A DNA stretch of 64,000 nt from JAHEJN01 sp963787285 (GTDB taxonomy: Bacteria > Actinomycetota > Acidimicrobiia > Acidimicrobiales > JAHEJN01), in assembly GCA_963787285.1 (NCBI GenBank), contig CAWBCM010000010.1, forward strand, positions 62,001 through 126,000. Direction: 5' to 3'. Position 1 is the stretch's first letter. Each line of letters opens with the position of its first letter. Shown here one piece after another: positions 26,609 to 36,426 of this stretch. The notes under the pieces were generated by a model, which did no database searches, was not told where the DNA came from, and saw only the letters and a program-made list of their open reading frames with translations. A program made the position numbers and the translations under genes.

Positions 26609-27295
26609 GTGGAGCATCTCTGGCGTCCGATCGAACCGCCACCGAGTCCATGGATGTTCCCTCCCGCGACCGAGGCCGACGACAACGACGTGGTCGGTGT
26701 CGGCGCCGATCTCGAGCCCGGAACCCTTCTGCTCGCCTATCGGAATGGGCTGTTCCCGATGCCGATCTCCCGATCGGGACTGATGGGTTGGTGGTCGCCG
26801 GACCCTCGAGGAATCTTCGAGATCGACGACATCCGGGCGGGTCGGACGCTGCGTCGGTCGGCCCGTCGCTTCACCACCACCGTCGACCGCAGCTTCGATC
26901 AGGTCGTGACCCGCTGCGCCGAGCTGCCTCGCCCCGGTGGGTGGATCACCCCGGAGATACGCGACGCCTATGGCGAGCTGCACCGCCTCGGCTGGGCCCA
27001 CAGCGTCGAGGTACGCCTCGACGACGAGCTGGTCGGCGGGCTCTACGGGGTCTGCCTCGGCGGCGTGTTCGCGGGCGAGTCGATGTTCCACACCGAGACC
27101 GACGCCAGCAAGGTCGCCCTGTGGGCGTTGCGCGACCTGCTCGACGATGGCCACCCGCGGATCGTCGACGCGCAGTGGCTCACGCCGCACCTGGAGTCGC
27201 TCGGTGCACGCGCCATCGATCGTCGCGAGTACCTCGTCCGGCTGCGCCAGGGTCTGACCGTGCCTTTCCCTGCCGGCTTCCAGCGGCGAGACTGA
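26609..27295 (+). CDS. aat: Leucyl/phenylalanyl-tRNA--protein transferase
   Basis: A 228-residue L/F-transferase. It adds Leu or Phe to N-terminal Arg or Lys of proteins, marking them for ClpSAP degradation (N-degron pathway). Diagnostic blocks are FPPATEADDNDVVGVGADL, LLLAYRNGLFPM, GWWSPDPRGIFEID, GGWITPEI, AHSVEVR and GVFAGESMFH. The GTG start at 26609 agrees with family length. It is divergent from the methyltransferase-like gene. Confidence 0.95.
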   Translation: MEHLWRPIEPPPSPWMFPPATEADDNDVVGVGADLEPGTLLLAYRNGLFPMPISRSGLMGWWSPDPRGIFEIDDIRAGRTLRRSARRFTTTVDRSFDQVVTRCAELPRPGGWITPEIRDAYGELHRLGWAHSVEVRLDDELVGGLYGVCLGGVFAGESMFHTETDASKVALWALRDLLDDGHPRIVDAQWLTPHLESLGARAIDRREYLVRLRQGLTVPFPAGFQRRD

Positions 27296-27355
27296 CGCCA
27301 TGGCCGTCGCCCACAAAGCTCACGTCGACCCGTCAAGTTCGCGCCTCCCCGGCCG

Positions 27356-28183
27356 ATGGACAGAGCGATGAAGTTGCTGGGTGTTTCCTCCGCGTTCGCC
27401 GGCGCCGCCAGCGGCGTCCTGGGCGTGCTGTCGCTGTCCGATGAACGCCTCGGGCTTCCCGCCGGTGTCTGTGGTCTGCTCGCGGCCGTCGGCGCAGTCT
27501 GGCTGCTTCGCTCGTCGATCGCCCAGCGCCGTGATCTGGTGGCCACCCGCACTCGGCTCGAGCAGCTCGAGCACGCCACCGCCGAGCAGATCCAGGCCCG
27601 GCTCACGGCCGAGGCCGATGCGCGCTCGGCTCAGCATCGTGCCCAGAAGGCCGAGCTCGGCAGCGATCTTCTCGCCGATCGTCTCCGCACCATCCGTGCC
27701 CGTACCACCGGCTCGATGAATGAGCTCACCGATCCCCTCACCGGGCTGTTCGGCGAGGAGTACTTCAGCGCCAGCGTGGACTCTCGCGTGGCGTCGGCTC
27801 GCCGCCACCTCCAACCGGTCACTGTCGTGCTGATCGAGGCGGTCATCGGCCTGAACCGGGGAACCCCGAGCCCCGCCGATCCGGTGCGGCTGTCGCAGAC
27901 CCTCTCCGAGACGTTGCGAGAGGCCGACACCGCCTGCCGGCTCATCGACGGGCGCTTCGCGCTCGTCCTCGAGGACACCCCGGAGAACGGGGCGATCTGG
28001 ACCGTCGAGCGTTTCCGTCGTCAGATCGTGAACGAGATCGACGACATCACGGTGTGGGCCGGAGTTGCGGGCTATCCCGCCCATGCCTTCGATGCCGACA
28101 CGGTGGTGCGGCTCGCCGAGCAGGCCCTGCACAGCGCACGCGACTGGGGCCGCGACCGCATCGAAGTGGCTCCGACGCCCTGA
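27356..28183 (+). CDS. Membrane protein with degenerate GGDEF domain
   Basis: 275 residues. Two N-terminal membrane helices (about 8-55) precede a coiled-coil segment (60-115). A diguanylate-cyclase-like domain follows with the conserved NELTDPLTGLFGEEYF, but its signature loop reads DGRFALVLED instead of GGDEF. Catalysis is therefore unlikely; such domains often bind c-di-GMP or GTP or act as protein interaction modules. It lies just downstream of aat on the same strand and converges on the carboxylase genes with a 1-bp gap. Confidence 0.7.
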   Translation: MDRAMKLLGVSSAFAGAASGVLGVLSLSDERLGLPAGVCGLLAAVGAVWLLRSSIAQRRDLVATRTRLEQLEHATAEQIQARLTAEADARSAQHRAQKAELGSDLLADRLRTIRARTTGSMNELTDPLTGLFGEEYFSASVDSRVASARRHLQPVTVVLIEAVIGLNRGTPSPADPVRLSQTLSETLREADTACRLIDGRFALVLEDTPENGAIWTVERFRRQIVNEIDDITVWAGVAGYPAHAFDADTVVRLAEQALHSARDWGRDRIEVAPTP

Positions 28184-28184
28184 C

Positions 28185-28427
28185 TCAGCGGCGAATCGGG
28201 AGCTGGGCGCGTGGTCCGATGCCGCGCCACCACCGTCCGGCGAATCGCCAGTCGTTCGATTCCGTCGCCACGACCGTCACGGCGGGCCGCGGCCACAGTT
28301 CGGCGTAGGCGGCGAGGATGGCGGCGACCTCGGCCGGTGTGGCCGCCGGCCGGATGTCGAGGCCCGCCGGGACCTCGGTCGAGGTGCTCGAAACCACCAG
28401 CGGCTCCGTGGGCTCTGAATCGGTCAT
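28185..28427 (-). CDS. Acyl-CoA carboxylase epsilon-like subunit
   Basis: An 80-residue small protein. The C-terminal block ATPAEVAAILAAYAELW, followed by W-R-x-x-GR-WW, matches the short epsilon subunits (AccE5/PccE type) that stabilise actinobacterial acyl-CoA carboxylases. The start overlaps the beta-subunit stop by one base (TGATG), which fixes it as the next gene of that operon. No biotin-carrying alpha subunit is in the window. Confidence 0.78.
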   Translation of the reverse strand: MTDSEPTEPLVVSSTSTEVPAGLDIRPAATPAEVAAILAAYAELWPRPAVTVVATESNDWRFAGRWWRGIGPRAQLPIRR

Positions 28428-29995
28428 CAGAGCGGCACGTTGCCGTGCTTGCGCTGCGGCAGCTCGACGTGTTTCGAGCGCAACACCGAGAAAGCCGCCA
28501 CCACCTTGGCGCGGGTGTCGACCGGATCGATCACGTCGTCGACGAAACCCTGCTCGGCGGCGATGTAGGGATTGGCGAAACGAGCCGTGTAGTCCGCCAC
28601 CAGCTCGGCCTTGCGGGCAACGGGATCGGCCGAAGACTGCAGCTCGCGACGATTGATGATCTCGACGGCGCCCTGTGGCCCCATGACGGCGAGCTCCGCA
28701 GTCGGCCACGCCAGCGCCACGTCGCACCCGACCGACTTGGAGTCCATGACGACGTAGGCGCCGCCGTAGGCCTTCCGGGTGGTGACCTGCACGCGGGGAA
28801 CGGTGGCCTCGCAATAGGCATAGAGCAGCTTGGCTCCGTGGCGGATGATGCCGCCGTACTCCTGGTCGACACCCGGAAGGAAGCCGGGCACGTCGACCAG
28901 GGTCAGGAGGGGGATGTTGAAGGCGTCGCAGGTGCGAACGAAGCGGGCGGCCTTCTCCGACGACTCGATGTCGAGCACGCCGGCGAGCACCATCGGCTGG
29001 TTGCCCACCACGCCGATGGCATGGCCGTCGATGCGGGCGAACCCGCACACGATGTTGGGCGCCCACCGAGCGTGGTACTCGAGGAACTCGCCGTCATCGA
29101 CGATCGCGTCGATGACCTGACGCATGTCATAGGGCTGGTTCGAGTTGGGTGGGAGAATGGTGGCCAGCTCGGGGCAGAGGCGGTGAGGGTCGTCGGTGGC
29201 GGGGAAGGCGGGGGGCGCCTCGAGGTTGTTGGCCGGAAGATAGGTCAGCAGCGTCTTGACCTCGTCGAGCACTTCCTCCTCGCTGGCACCGGTGAAGGTG
29301 GCGACGCCCGACTTGCTCGCATGGCTGATGGCACCACCGAGCTCCTCGAGGGTGACCTCCTCGCCGGTGACGGTCTTGACCACATCGGGGCCGGTGATGA
29401 ACATGTGCGACTTCTCGCGCACCATGAAGATGAAGTCGGTCATCGCCGGGCTGTACACGGCTCCCCCGGCGCACGGGCCGAGAATCACGCTGATCTGGGG
29501 GATGATGCCCGATGCCGCGACGTTGCGACGGAAGATCCCGCCATAGCTGTCGAGGCTGGCGACCCCCTCCTGGATGCGAGCGCCGGCGCCGTCGTTGAGC
29601 CCGATGAGCGGAGCACCGGTGGACAACGCGAGGTCCATGACCTTGTGGATCTTCGCGGCGAACACCTCGCCGAGGGCGCCACCCATGACCGTGAAGTCCT
29701 GCGAGAAGACGAACACCTTGCGTCCGTCGACGGTGCCCCAACCGGTGACCACGCCGTCGGTGTAGGGGCGATCGGGAAGGCCCGCGTCATGAGCGCGATG
29801 ACGGGCCAACATGTCGAGCTCGTGGAACGAGCCCGTATCGAGCAGGTAGTCGATCCGTTCCCGTGCGAGCAGCTTGCCCTTGGCGTGCTGGCGCTCGATC
29901 GATCGAGCCGACCCGGCCACCAGCGCCTCGCTCTTGCGCCGACGCAGGTCGGCCAGCTTGTCGTCGAGCGAGGGTGCAGGGGCGGCGTCGGTCAT
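28427..29995 (-). CDS. pccB: Acetyl/propionyl-CoA carboxylase carboxyltransferase (beta) subunit
   Basis: A 522-residue carboxyltransferase beta subunit, transferring CO2 from carboxybiotin to acetyl- or propionyl-CoA. Typical blocks are LDTGSFHELDMLARHR, VVTGWGTVDGRKVFVFSQDFT, GASLDSYGG-like GVASLDSYGG and FIFMVREKSHMFITGPDVVK. CGFARIDGHAIGVVGNQP and RKAYGGAYVVMDSK also match; the last carries the oxyanion glycines. The upstream boundary is clear and an epsilon subunit follows. It probably functions in malonyl- or methylmalonyl-CoA supply for lipid synthesis or propionate use. AccD5 versus PccB cannot be separated here. Confidence 0.92.
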   Translation of the reverse strand: MTDAAPAPSLDDKLADLRRRKSEALVAGSARSIERQHAKGKLLARERIDYLLDTGSFHELDMLARHRAHDAGLPDRPYTDGVVTGWGTVDGRKVFVFSQDFTVMGGALGEVFAAKIHKVMDLALSTGAPLIGLNDGAGARIQEGVASLDSYGGIFRRNVAASGIIPQISVILGPCAGGAVYSPAMTDFIFMVREKSHMFITGPDVVKTVTGEEVTLEELGGAISHASKSGVATFTGASEEEVLDEVKTLLTYLPANNLEAPPAFPATDDPHRLCPELATILPPNSNQPYDMRQVIDAIVDDGEFLEYHARWAPNIVCGFARIDGHAIGVVGNQPMVLAGVLDIESSEKAARFVRTCDAFNIPLLTLVDVPGFLPGVDQEYGGIIRHGAKLLYAYCEATVPRVQVTTRKAYGGAYVVMDSKSVGCDVALAWPTAELAVMGPQGAVEIINRRELQSSADPVARKAELVADYTARFANPYIAAEQGFVDDVIDPVDTRAKVVAAFSVLRSKHVELPQRKHGNVPL

Positions 29996-30065
29996 GGTTG
30001 CCGCATGGTACTCGCGGCGTTCGGAGCGGGCCGCACGTACACCGAGCGAGCCCTAGGCTGCGACG

Positions 30066-31296
30066 ATGAGCAGCACCCCGGGCCGATCGTTCGATCTCGT
30101 CGTCTTCGGCGCCACCAGCTTCGTCGGCCAGATCCTGTGTCGGCACCTCGTCGATCGTCACGGCCCGACGCGCCGGGTTGCGTTGGGCGATCGCGGGCCG
30201 CAGCGCCGCCAAGCTCGATCAGGTCGCCGCCGACACCGGTGCCGATGTCGAGCGCATCGTGGCCGACGCCGCCGACGCCGACGCCATGCGGTCACTGGTG
30301 GAGTCGACGCGAGTCGTCGTGTCCACCGTCGGCCCGTACGCGCTGTACGGATCCGAGCTGGTCGCCGCGGCGGCATCGGCGGGGACCGACTACTGCGACC
30401 TCAGCGGCGAGCCGCACTGGATGCGCCGCATGATCGAACTGCACCACGAAACCGCCGTGGCCAGCGGCGCTCGCCTCGTGCACAGCTGCGGATTCGACTC
30501 GATCCCGTCGGACCTCGGTGTGTGGTTCACCCAGCAGCAGGCCCAGGCCCGGTTCGGCGCACCGTGTGCTCGTATCGCCATGCGGGTGAAAGCGCTGAAG
30601 GGCACGGCCAGTGGCGGCACCATCGCCAGCATGCTGAACGCCGTCGAGGAGGCGATGGGCGACAAGGAGCTCCGCCGGGTCATGGGCGATCCGTACGCTC
30701 TGGTCCCGCCGGGCACCGCCAGGGGTCCACGTCAACCCGACGTCCGGCTTCCCACCCGCGACGCGGCATCGGGCGCCTGGGTGGCGCCGTTCGTGATGGC
30801 CGCGGTCAACACCAAGATCGTGCATCGCAGCCATGCCTTGCTCGGTCGACCGTGGGGCGAAGGGTTCGAGTACGACGAGGCCATGATGATGGGCACCGGC
30901 CCGATCGGTGCGGCCAAGGCATCGGCGATGGTCGGCGGTCTCGGCGGGTTCATGGCCCTGGCCGCAGTCAAGCCGGCGCGCAGTCTGCTCGGGCGGGTGC
31001 TGCCCGAACCCGGCGAGGGACCGAGCCCCGAGGCCCAGTTGGCGGGCTTCTTCGACATCCGTTTCCACGGCTCCACCGCCGACGGGGACACGATCGTCAC
31101 CAAGGTCACCGGCGACCGCGACCCGGGATACGGATCGACCGCCAAGATGCTCGGCGAGGTCGCCGTTGCCTTTCTCGACCTCGACCGCTCCCAGGTGGGC
31201 GGTGGGTTCCTGACGCCGGCCACCGCCTTCGGTGACGACCTCGTCGAGCGACTGCAAGCCCATGCCGGGCTCACCTTCGGCGTCATCGACGACTGA
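30066..31296 (+). CDS. Saccharopine-dehydrogenase-like / trans-acting enoyl reductase family protein (one frameshift)
   Basis: About 410 residues. The Rossmann start SFDLVVFGATSFVGQILC is followed by a frame switch near 30176, where GGG should be GG to give RRLRWAIAGRSAAKL. The second nucleotide-binding motif, with AGRSAAKLDQVAADTG, then continues through VVVSTVGPYALYGSELV, YCDLSGEPHWMRRM and LVHSCGFDSIPSD. These are hallmarks of the mycobacterial trans-acting enoyl reductase/saccharopine-dehydrogenase-like family, which reduces unsaturated polyketide-lipid intermediates. A specific lipid substrate is not inferable. It is divergent from the carboxylase operon. Confidence 0.83.
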
Positions 31297-31311
31297 TCGG
31301 GCGGCAGTTCC

Positions 31312-32379
31312 TCAGCGGAATTCGCGGGCGGTCTGGTCGCGCAACATGCGCCGTCCGGCCAGGCCACCGGTGTCGATCTTGAAGCTGACCTCGGTGTCGT
31401 CGACTTCGGTGCGCGAGCGACTGTGGATGAGGTTCAGGCAGACGACATCCTGGAGCACCACGTCGCGGTTCATGCGATGGATGAACTCGTCGACACGGGC
31501 GTCGTCGATGGCGAAGTCGCGGGCCACCGCCCAGAAATCGAGGGTGGCATCGTCGTCGACCGGCGTTATTGCGTACAGCACCTTCACGTGGGCCGCCTGT
31601 TCGTCGTCGTCGTCGGGCGCGACGCCGGCCGGAGCGACCCGCACGTGCAGGAGATAGAACCCCGGCGGGTGGTACTCGATGTCCTGCCACCGATCGATCG
31701 GGGTCTCGAGGCCCGTCGACTCCTGGTAGAAGGGCGGGCACTCGACGCTCTCCATGTGCCGGCTGACGTAGATGATCTCCTCGTAATCGTCGACGTTGGT
31801 CTCGGTCGGCGTCTCGGCCACCTCGGGGGTGCCGATGTACCCGGCATGCAGGAAGGTCTCGTGGGACAGGTCGAGCAGATTGTCGATGAGGAGCCCATAG
31901 GGCGCGTCGAGGTGCTCCATACCGTGCACGGTGGCCCAGCGGTCGTGGCCGAACCACGGCACTTCGGGCACCGCCGTGTGATCGGGGGCCTCGGGATCGC
32001 CCATCCACACGAACACCCACGGCGCCTTCTCGACGAGGGGTCGCACGGTCACGTTGGCCCGGCTCGGGATGCGGTCCTGACCAGGGGCCCAGGTGCAGGT
32101 GCCGCACGAGTCGAAGCGCAGCCCGTGGTAGCCACACTGGATCTCGTCGCCGATCAGCTCACCCGCCGACAGCGGATACCGCCGGTGTGAGCACCGATCG
32201 GCCATGGCCACCGCCTCGCCCGCCTCGGTGCGGAACAGCACCAGGTGCTCGCCGGCCACCGTCCGCGGCAGCAGCGAACGACCGATCTCGTCGGACGAGG
32301 CGATCACGTACCAATGCGCTTTGGGATAGGTCCGGGACAGGTGAACCGCGGTTTCACGAATCGGCGTTGTGGTCGTCAC
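31312..32379 (-). CDS. Rieske [2Fe-2S] aromatic-ring oxygenase, VanA-like
   Basis: A 355-residue oxygenase alpha subunit. The Rieske cluster ligands are in ADRCSHRRYPLS and IQCGYHGLRFDSCG (CxH and CxxH). The mononuclear iron site is suggested by LLIDNLLDLSHETFLHAGY, in which N, D, H and H lie at the expected spacing. The C-terminal region is of the vanillate O-demethylase type. The probable role is O-demethylation or hydroxylation of an aromatic or steroid-like compound. No reductase partner is adjacent. It is divergent from the LOG gene, with a 128-bp gap that holds the promoter. Confidence 0.87.
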   Translation of the reverse strand: MTTTTPIRETAVHLSRTYPKAHWYVIASSDEIGRSLLPRTVAGEHLVLFRTEAGEAVAMADRCSHRRYPLSAGELIGDEIQCGYHGLRFDSCGTCTWAPGQDRIPSRANVTVRPLVEKAPWVFVWMGDPEAPDHTAVPEVPWFGHDRWATVHGMEHLDAPYGLLIDNLLDLSHETFLHAGYIGTPEVAETPTETNVDDYEEIIYVSRHMESVECPPFYQESTGLETPIDRWQDIEYHPPGFYLLHVRVAPAGVAPDDDDEQAAHVKVLYAITPVDDDATLDFWAVARDFAIDDARVDEFIHRMNRDVVLQDVVCLNLIHSRSRTEVDDTEVSFKIDTGGLAGRRMLRDQTAREFR

Positions 32380-32507
32380 GGCAGTTACCCCCGGGGTTCA
32401 TCTCGACATACGGACATCAGTCCAGTACATGGACAGATACTAACGCATGCCGTCGCCCCACGGAAGAGGGAATCCGGTCGGCGCCCGGAGGCGCCTAGGG
32501 TGACGCC

Positions 32508-33092
32508 ATGCGCCGAGTCTGTGTGTTCTGTGGGTCATCCGACGGGAACGAGGCGTCACACGCCGCCCTCGCCGTTCGCCTCGGGCAACAGCTCGCCGAG
32601 CGCCGCATCGGCCTGGTCTACGGAGGTGGGCGCGCCGGGATCATGGGCACCATCGCCAACGCCACCATGGCCGCGGGCGGCGAGGTGATCGGGGTGATCC
32701 CCCAAGGCCTGTTCGGCGGCGAGATCCCCAACGAGGACATCACCGAACTGCATCGCGTACCCGACATGCACGCTCGCAAGTCGCTCATGTACAGCCTGAG
32801 CGACGGCTTCATCGCGCTGCCCGGCGGTCTCGGAACCCTCGAGGAGGTGTTCGAGGCCGCCACCTGGACCACGCTGCGATTGCACGACACACCCAAGCGA
32901 GTGGTCCTGCTCGACCCCGACGGCTTCTGGGCCGACCTGATCTCGTTCCTCGACTCCGTGGTGGATGCCGGCTTCGTCCGGCCGTCCAACCGGCGGGTGA
33001 TCGCCCGGGCCACCTCACCCGAGGAAGCGCTCGAGATGCTGCGGGCCGATCTCGACTCCGAGGGCTCACCGTTCCTCGCGTCCAACCCGTAG
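32508..33092 (+). CDS. LOG family / cytokinin riboside 5'-monophosphate phosphoribohydrolase-like protein
   Basis: A 194-residue Rossmann-fold protein of the TIGR00730/LOG group. It begins MRRVCVFCGSSDGNE. It contains GLVYGGGRAGIMGTIAN, then DMHARKSLMYSLSDGFIALPGGLGTLEEVFE with the PGGxGTxxE catalytic motif. These enzymes cleave nucleoside monophosphates to base plus ribose 5-phosphate. In bacteria the physiological substrate is usually a damaged or excess nucleotide rather than a cytokinin. It is separated from the MFS gene by 14 bp. Confidence 0.9.
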   Translation: MRRVCVFCGSSDGNEASHAALAVRLGQQLAERRIGLVYGGGRAGIMGTIANATMAAGGEVIGVIPQGLFGGEIPNEDITELHRVPDMHARKSLMYSLSDGFIALPGGLGTLEEVFEAATWTTLRLHDTPKRVVLLDPDGFWADLISFLDSVVDAGFVRPSNRRVIARATSPEEALEMLRADLDSEGSPFLASNP

Positions 33093-33106
33093 CGTCACTG
33101 CCGGCC

Positions 33107-34315
33107 TTGGCTCCGATCGACTCGAACACCGTCGGCTTCCCGTCGCGCCGCACGATGCTGATCGTCGCCTTCGCGGCGTTCATGATGATCGGCCTTCCCG
33201 AGGGAGTGCTCGGAACGGCGTGGCCCGAGATCCGCGACAGCGTAGGGCGACCGACGTCTGACCTCGGGCTCGTCCTCGTGGCCTACACCAGCGGCTACCT
33301 CGTGGCGTCGGTGGCTTCGGGTCACCTCGCCGAGCGGTGGGGGCTGGGCCACGCGCTCGTCACCGCCGCATCGGCGAGCGTGGCCGGTGGCCTCGTCTTT
33401 GCGCTCACGGGACTGTGGATCGGGGTGCTCCTCGGCGCCTTCCTGATGGCGTGCGGCAGTGGCATCACCGACTCCGGCCTGAACGCCTACCTCGCGCTGC
33501 AACACGATGCCCGCGCCATGAACACCGCTCATGGCCTCTTCGGTGTCGGGGCCACGCTCGGGCCATTGGCCATCGAGGCGTCGCTGCGCGGCGGGGCGTC
33601 ATGGGAGATCGTCTACATCGGCATGTCGATGGCGAGTGCAGCGCTGCTCCTCATGTATGTCGCCCACCGCGACATCGCCGACAAGGCCGCCGCCGTGGTC
33701 GAGGCCGAAACGGCCGAGGGTCGCGAGGCAACACTGCTGGTGATCGCCCTGCTCGTCGTGTTCTTCTTCTACGTGGCCGCCGAGGCCTCGGTCGGTGCCT
33801 GGACGTTCAGCCTGCTCTCGGAGAACCGCAATGTCGATGCCACGGTCGGTCGCATCTTCGTGTCGGCGTTCTGGGGTGGCCTCACCCTCGGTCGCTTCGC
33901 CCTCGGCTGGCTCGGCCATCGCCTGCCGCTGCGATCCCTGCTGCGACTCTCGGTGGTCGCCACCGGCATCGGTGTGGGCGTCCTCTCGTTCGATCCCTTT
34001 CCCGGCTCCGACCTGGTGGCGTTGCCCGTCATCGGCCTGGCCATGGCCGGTGTCTTCCCCGCCCTGGTTCTGCTCACCCCCGGCTGGCTCGGGTCGGGCC
34101 GCACCGCCCGGATCGTCGGCTACCAGCTCGCCGCATCGAGCCTCGGGGCCGTCGGCGCCGCCACCTTCACCCGTCAGCTGGTCGAGTCGCGTGGCGAGGG
34201 CGCGATCGCGGCGGCGCTCGCCGCCGCCGCCGCCGGTCTGGTGATCACCTTCGGAGTGCTCGATCGACTGGCTCCTCGCCGGCGCATCGACCTCGCAGCG
34301 GGCGCGGCAACCTGA
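33107..34315 (+). CDS. MFS transporter
   Basis: A 402-residue permease with twelve predicted helices. The N-terminal helix MLIVAFAAFMMIGLPEGVLG follows a short basic head, and SGHLAERWGLGHALV is the loop 2-3 motif. The pattern resembles the fucose-permease/YbjJ-like branch, with GLFGVGATLGPL in helix 5 and LGRFALGWLGHRLPL in the second half. The substrate is unknown. The TTG start at 33107 gives the fullest N-terminus. It sits between LOG and LigC on the same strand, though function does not link them. Confidence 0.8.
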   Translation: MAPIDSNTVGFPSRRTMLIVAFAAFMMIGLPEGVLGTAWPEIRDSVGRPTSDLGLVLVAYTSGYLVASVASGHLAERWGLGHALVTAASASVAGGLVFALTGLWIGVLLGAFLMACGSGITDSGLNAYLALQHDARAMNTAHGLFGVGATLGPLAIEASLRGGASWEIVYIGMSMASAALLLMYVAHRDIADKAAAVVEAETAEGREATLLVIALLVVFFFYVAAEASVGAWTFSLLSENRNVDATVGRIFVSAFWGGLTLGRFALGWLGHRLPLRSLLRLSVVATGIGVGVLSFDPFPGSDLVALPVIGLAMAGVFPALVLLTPGWLGSGRTARIVGYQLAASSLGAVGAATFTRQLVESRGEGAIAAALAAAAAGLVITFGVLDRLAPRRRIDLAAGAAT

Positions 34316-34335
34316 CCGCCGAGTAGCGTCGCACC

Positions 34336-35409
34336 GTGGATCTGCCCGTTATGCCGCCCCTCAAACCCATGCTGGCCAAGGCCGTGCACGAGGTTCCCAC
34401 CACGCCCGATCTCGCCTATGAGCCGAAGTGGGACGGATTCCGCTGCATCGTGTTTCGCGACGGCGACGAGATCGAGCTGGGCAGCCGCAACGAGCGACCG
34501 TTCAATCGCTACTTCCCCGAGCTGCTCGAGCCGCTCAAGGCCAGCCTTCCCGACAAGTGCGTGGTCGACGGGGAGCTCATCGTCCGGATCGACGGTGAGC
34601 TCGACTTCGATGCGCTCGGTCAACGCATCCATCCGGCCGACTCACGCGTGCAGATGCTCGCCGAGCGGACGCCGGCGGAGTTCATCGCGTTCGACGTGAT
34701 CGCCGTCGGCGACATCGACCTCACCGACGAGCCCTTCTCGGTGCGCCGAGGTGTGCTCGAGCGTCTGGCGAGCGATTTCGCCGGACCCGTGCTGGTCACG
34801 CCGAGCACGACCGATCACGAGACGGCCGTCGACTGGTTCGACCGGTTCGAGGGCGCCGGGCTCGACGGGCTGATGGCCAAGCCCCTCGACGGCACCTACG
34901 TGCCCGACAAGCGGGTCCAGATCAAGGTGAAGCACCGGCGCACTGTCGACTGCGTGGTCGCGGGCTACCGCATGCACAAGAGTGGTGACGGCGTCGGCTC
35001 GCTCATCCTCGGGCTCTACGGCGACGACGGCTCCCTCTGGCATGTGGGGGTCGCCGCCAGCTTTCGCGCCTCGATGCGCTCCGCGCTCCTCGACGAGCTC
35101 GCGGCCTATCGGCTCGACGACCTCACCGAGCATCCGTGGGCCTCGTGGGCCGACGAGAGCGCCCACGCCACGGGCTCGATGCCGGGCGCGCCGAGCCGCT
35201 GGGGCAGCGATCGTGACCAGTCATGGATCCCGCTGCGCATCGAGCGCGTGGCCGAGGTGGCCTACGCCCACGCCAGCAACGGTCGCTTCCGGGGCACCAC
35301 GTCCTTCGTTCGCTGGCGACCCGATCGCGATCCCGAGAGCTGTCGGCACACCCAGCTCGTGCAGAGTGACCCGCTTCCCTTCAGCGCAGTGCTCGCGGCG
35401 AACGGTTGA
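34336..35409 (+). CDS. ligC: ATP-dependent DNA ligase, LigC type
   Basis: A 357-residue ATP-dependent ligase. The nucleotidyl-lysine lies in YEPKWDGFRCIVF near residue 34. The following motifs are ELGSRNERPFNRYFPELL (III region), VVDGELIV (IIIa), FDVIAVGD, EGLDGLMAKPLDG-like GLDGLMAKPLDG (IV/V) and IKVKHRRTVDCVVAGYR (V/VI). There is no BRCT or zinc domain, consistent with the small actinobacterial LigC. These act in backup double-strand-break or excision repair. It is convergent with a LigD polymerase-domain gene. A Ku gene is not present in the window. Confidence 0.9.
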   Translation: MDLPVMPPLKPMLAKAVHEVPTTPDLAYEPKWDGFRCIVFRDGDEIELGSRNERPFNRYFPELLEPLKASLPDKCVVDGELIVRIDGELDFDALGQRIHPADSRVQMLAERTPAEFIAFDVIAVGDIDLTDEPFSVRRGVLERLASDFAGPVLVTPSTTDHETAVDWFDRFEGAGLDGLMAKPLDGTYVPDKRVQIKVKHRRTVDCVVAGYRMHKSGDGVGSLILGLYGDDGSLWHVGVAASFRASMRSALLDELAAYRLDDLTEHPWASWADESAHATGSMPGAPSRWGSDRDQSWIPLRIERVAEVAYAHASNGRFRGTTSFVRWRPDRDPESCRHTQLVQSDPLPFSAVLAANG

Positions 35410-35421
35410 GGCCCCCGGCGC

Positions 35422-36426
35422 TCAGTCGTCGCTCCTGGCCCGGCTGGGTGCCACGCGTGGCGGCTCGTTCGGTTGTTTGGGGTACACCGGCGGCCACGGC
35501 GCATCCATGAGGCCCGCCGCCATGTCGGCCGCCGACATCGCCAGCAAGGGCTCGATCGACTGCGGGTCGAGGTACATCGCCTCCCAGGGATCCACGTCGG
35601 CGGCCCGGTCGAGTACTGCGGCGATGGTGAAGGCGTCGGGATCGACATGGGGCAGCTCCTCCCAGGCGAAGGGCGTACTGACCTGGGCACCGACCCGGGC
35701 CCGCACCGACCACGCACCGAACACCGTCTTGTGTGGGGCGTTCTGGTTGAAGTCGACGAAAACACGGGTGCCGCGCTCCTCCTTCCACCACGCGGCGGTG
35801 ATCAGGTCGGGTCGACGACGTTCGAGCTCACGAGCGGCGGCCACCGCCGCGGCCCGGACCTCGTAGGAGTCCCACCGGGGCTCGAGGCGCACGAACACGT
35901 GAATCCCCTTCGAACCGGTGGTCTTGGGGTACGAAGCAATGCCCAGCTCGTCGAAGAGGAGCTTCACCTCGCTCGCCGTTTCGCGCACCTGATCGAACAC
36001 GACGCCGGGCGTGGGGTCGAGGTCGATCCGCAGTTCGTCGGTGTGGTCGGGGTCGGCGGCCAGGTAGGGCCATGGGTGAAAGCCGAGACAGCCGAGGTTG
36101 ACCGCCCACACCACATGGCCGATGTCGGTCACCACCAATGCATTCGACGTCGTGCCGTTCGGCGTGGAGACCACCGTGGTCTCGAGCCAGGCCGGCGCGC
36201 CCTCGGGTACCCGCTTCTGGAAGAACGACTTCCCGCCGGCGCCGTCGGGGAAGCGCTGCATCAACGTGGGCCGTCCGCCCATCGATGCCAGCAGCGGTCC
36301 GGAAATCGCGATGTAGTAGTCGATGAGGTCGAGCTTCGTCTCGCCGTTCCTCGAGAAGAACACCTTGTCGGGGTGGGTGACGCGCACGTCGTGCCCGGCC
36401 AGCTCGAGGGTGATCGGATCAGTCAT
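35422..36426 (-). CDS. LigD-type DNA polymerase/primase domain protein
   Basis: A 334-residue stand-alone PolDom of the archaeo-eukaryotic primase superfamily. The start MTDPITLELAGHDVRVTHPDK leads to the conserved KSFFQKRVPEGAP, NLGCLGFHPWPYLA, LRIDLDPTPGVVFDQV (the catalytic DxD in RIDLDP) and KTTGSKGIHVFVRL. RTSxxG-like loops and FVDFNQNAPHKTVFGAWSVR follow. In NHEJ this domain adds ribonucleotides and fills gaps; in several actinobacteria it is encoded separately and works with LigC. The start codon at 36426 overlaps the GNAT-HD stop region, so the two may be transcribed together. Confidence 0.88.
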   Translation of the reverse strand: MTDPITLELAGHDVRVTHPDKVFFSRNGETKLDLIDYYIAISGPLLASMGGRPTLMQRFPDGAGGKSFFQKRVPEGAPAWLETTVVSTPNGTTSNALVVTDIGHVVWAVNLGCLGFHPWPYLAADPDHTDELRIDLDPTPGVVFDQVRETASEVKLLFDELGIASYPKTTGSKGIHVFVRLEPRWDSYEVRAAAVAAARELERRRPDLITAAWWKEERGTRVFVDFNQNAPHKTVFGAWSVRARVGAQVSTPFAWEELPHVDPDAFTIAAVLDRAADVDPWEAMYLDPQSIEPLLAMSAADMAAGLMDAPWPPVYPKQPNEPPRVAPSRARSDD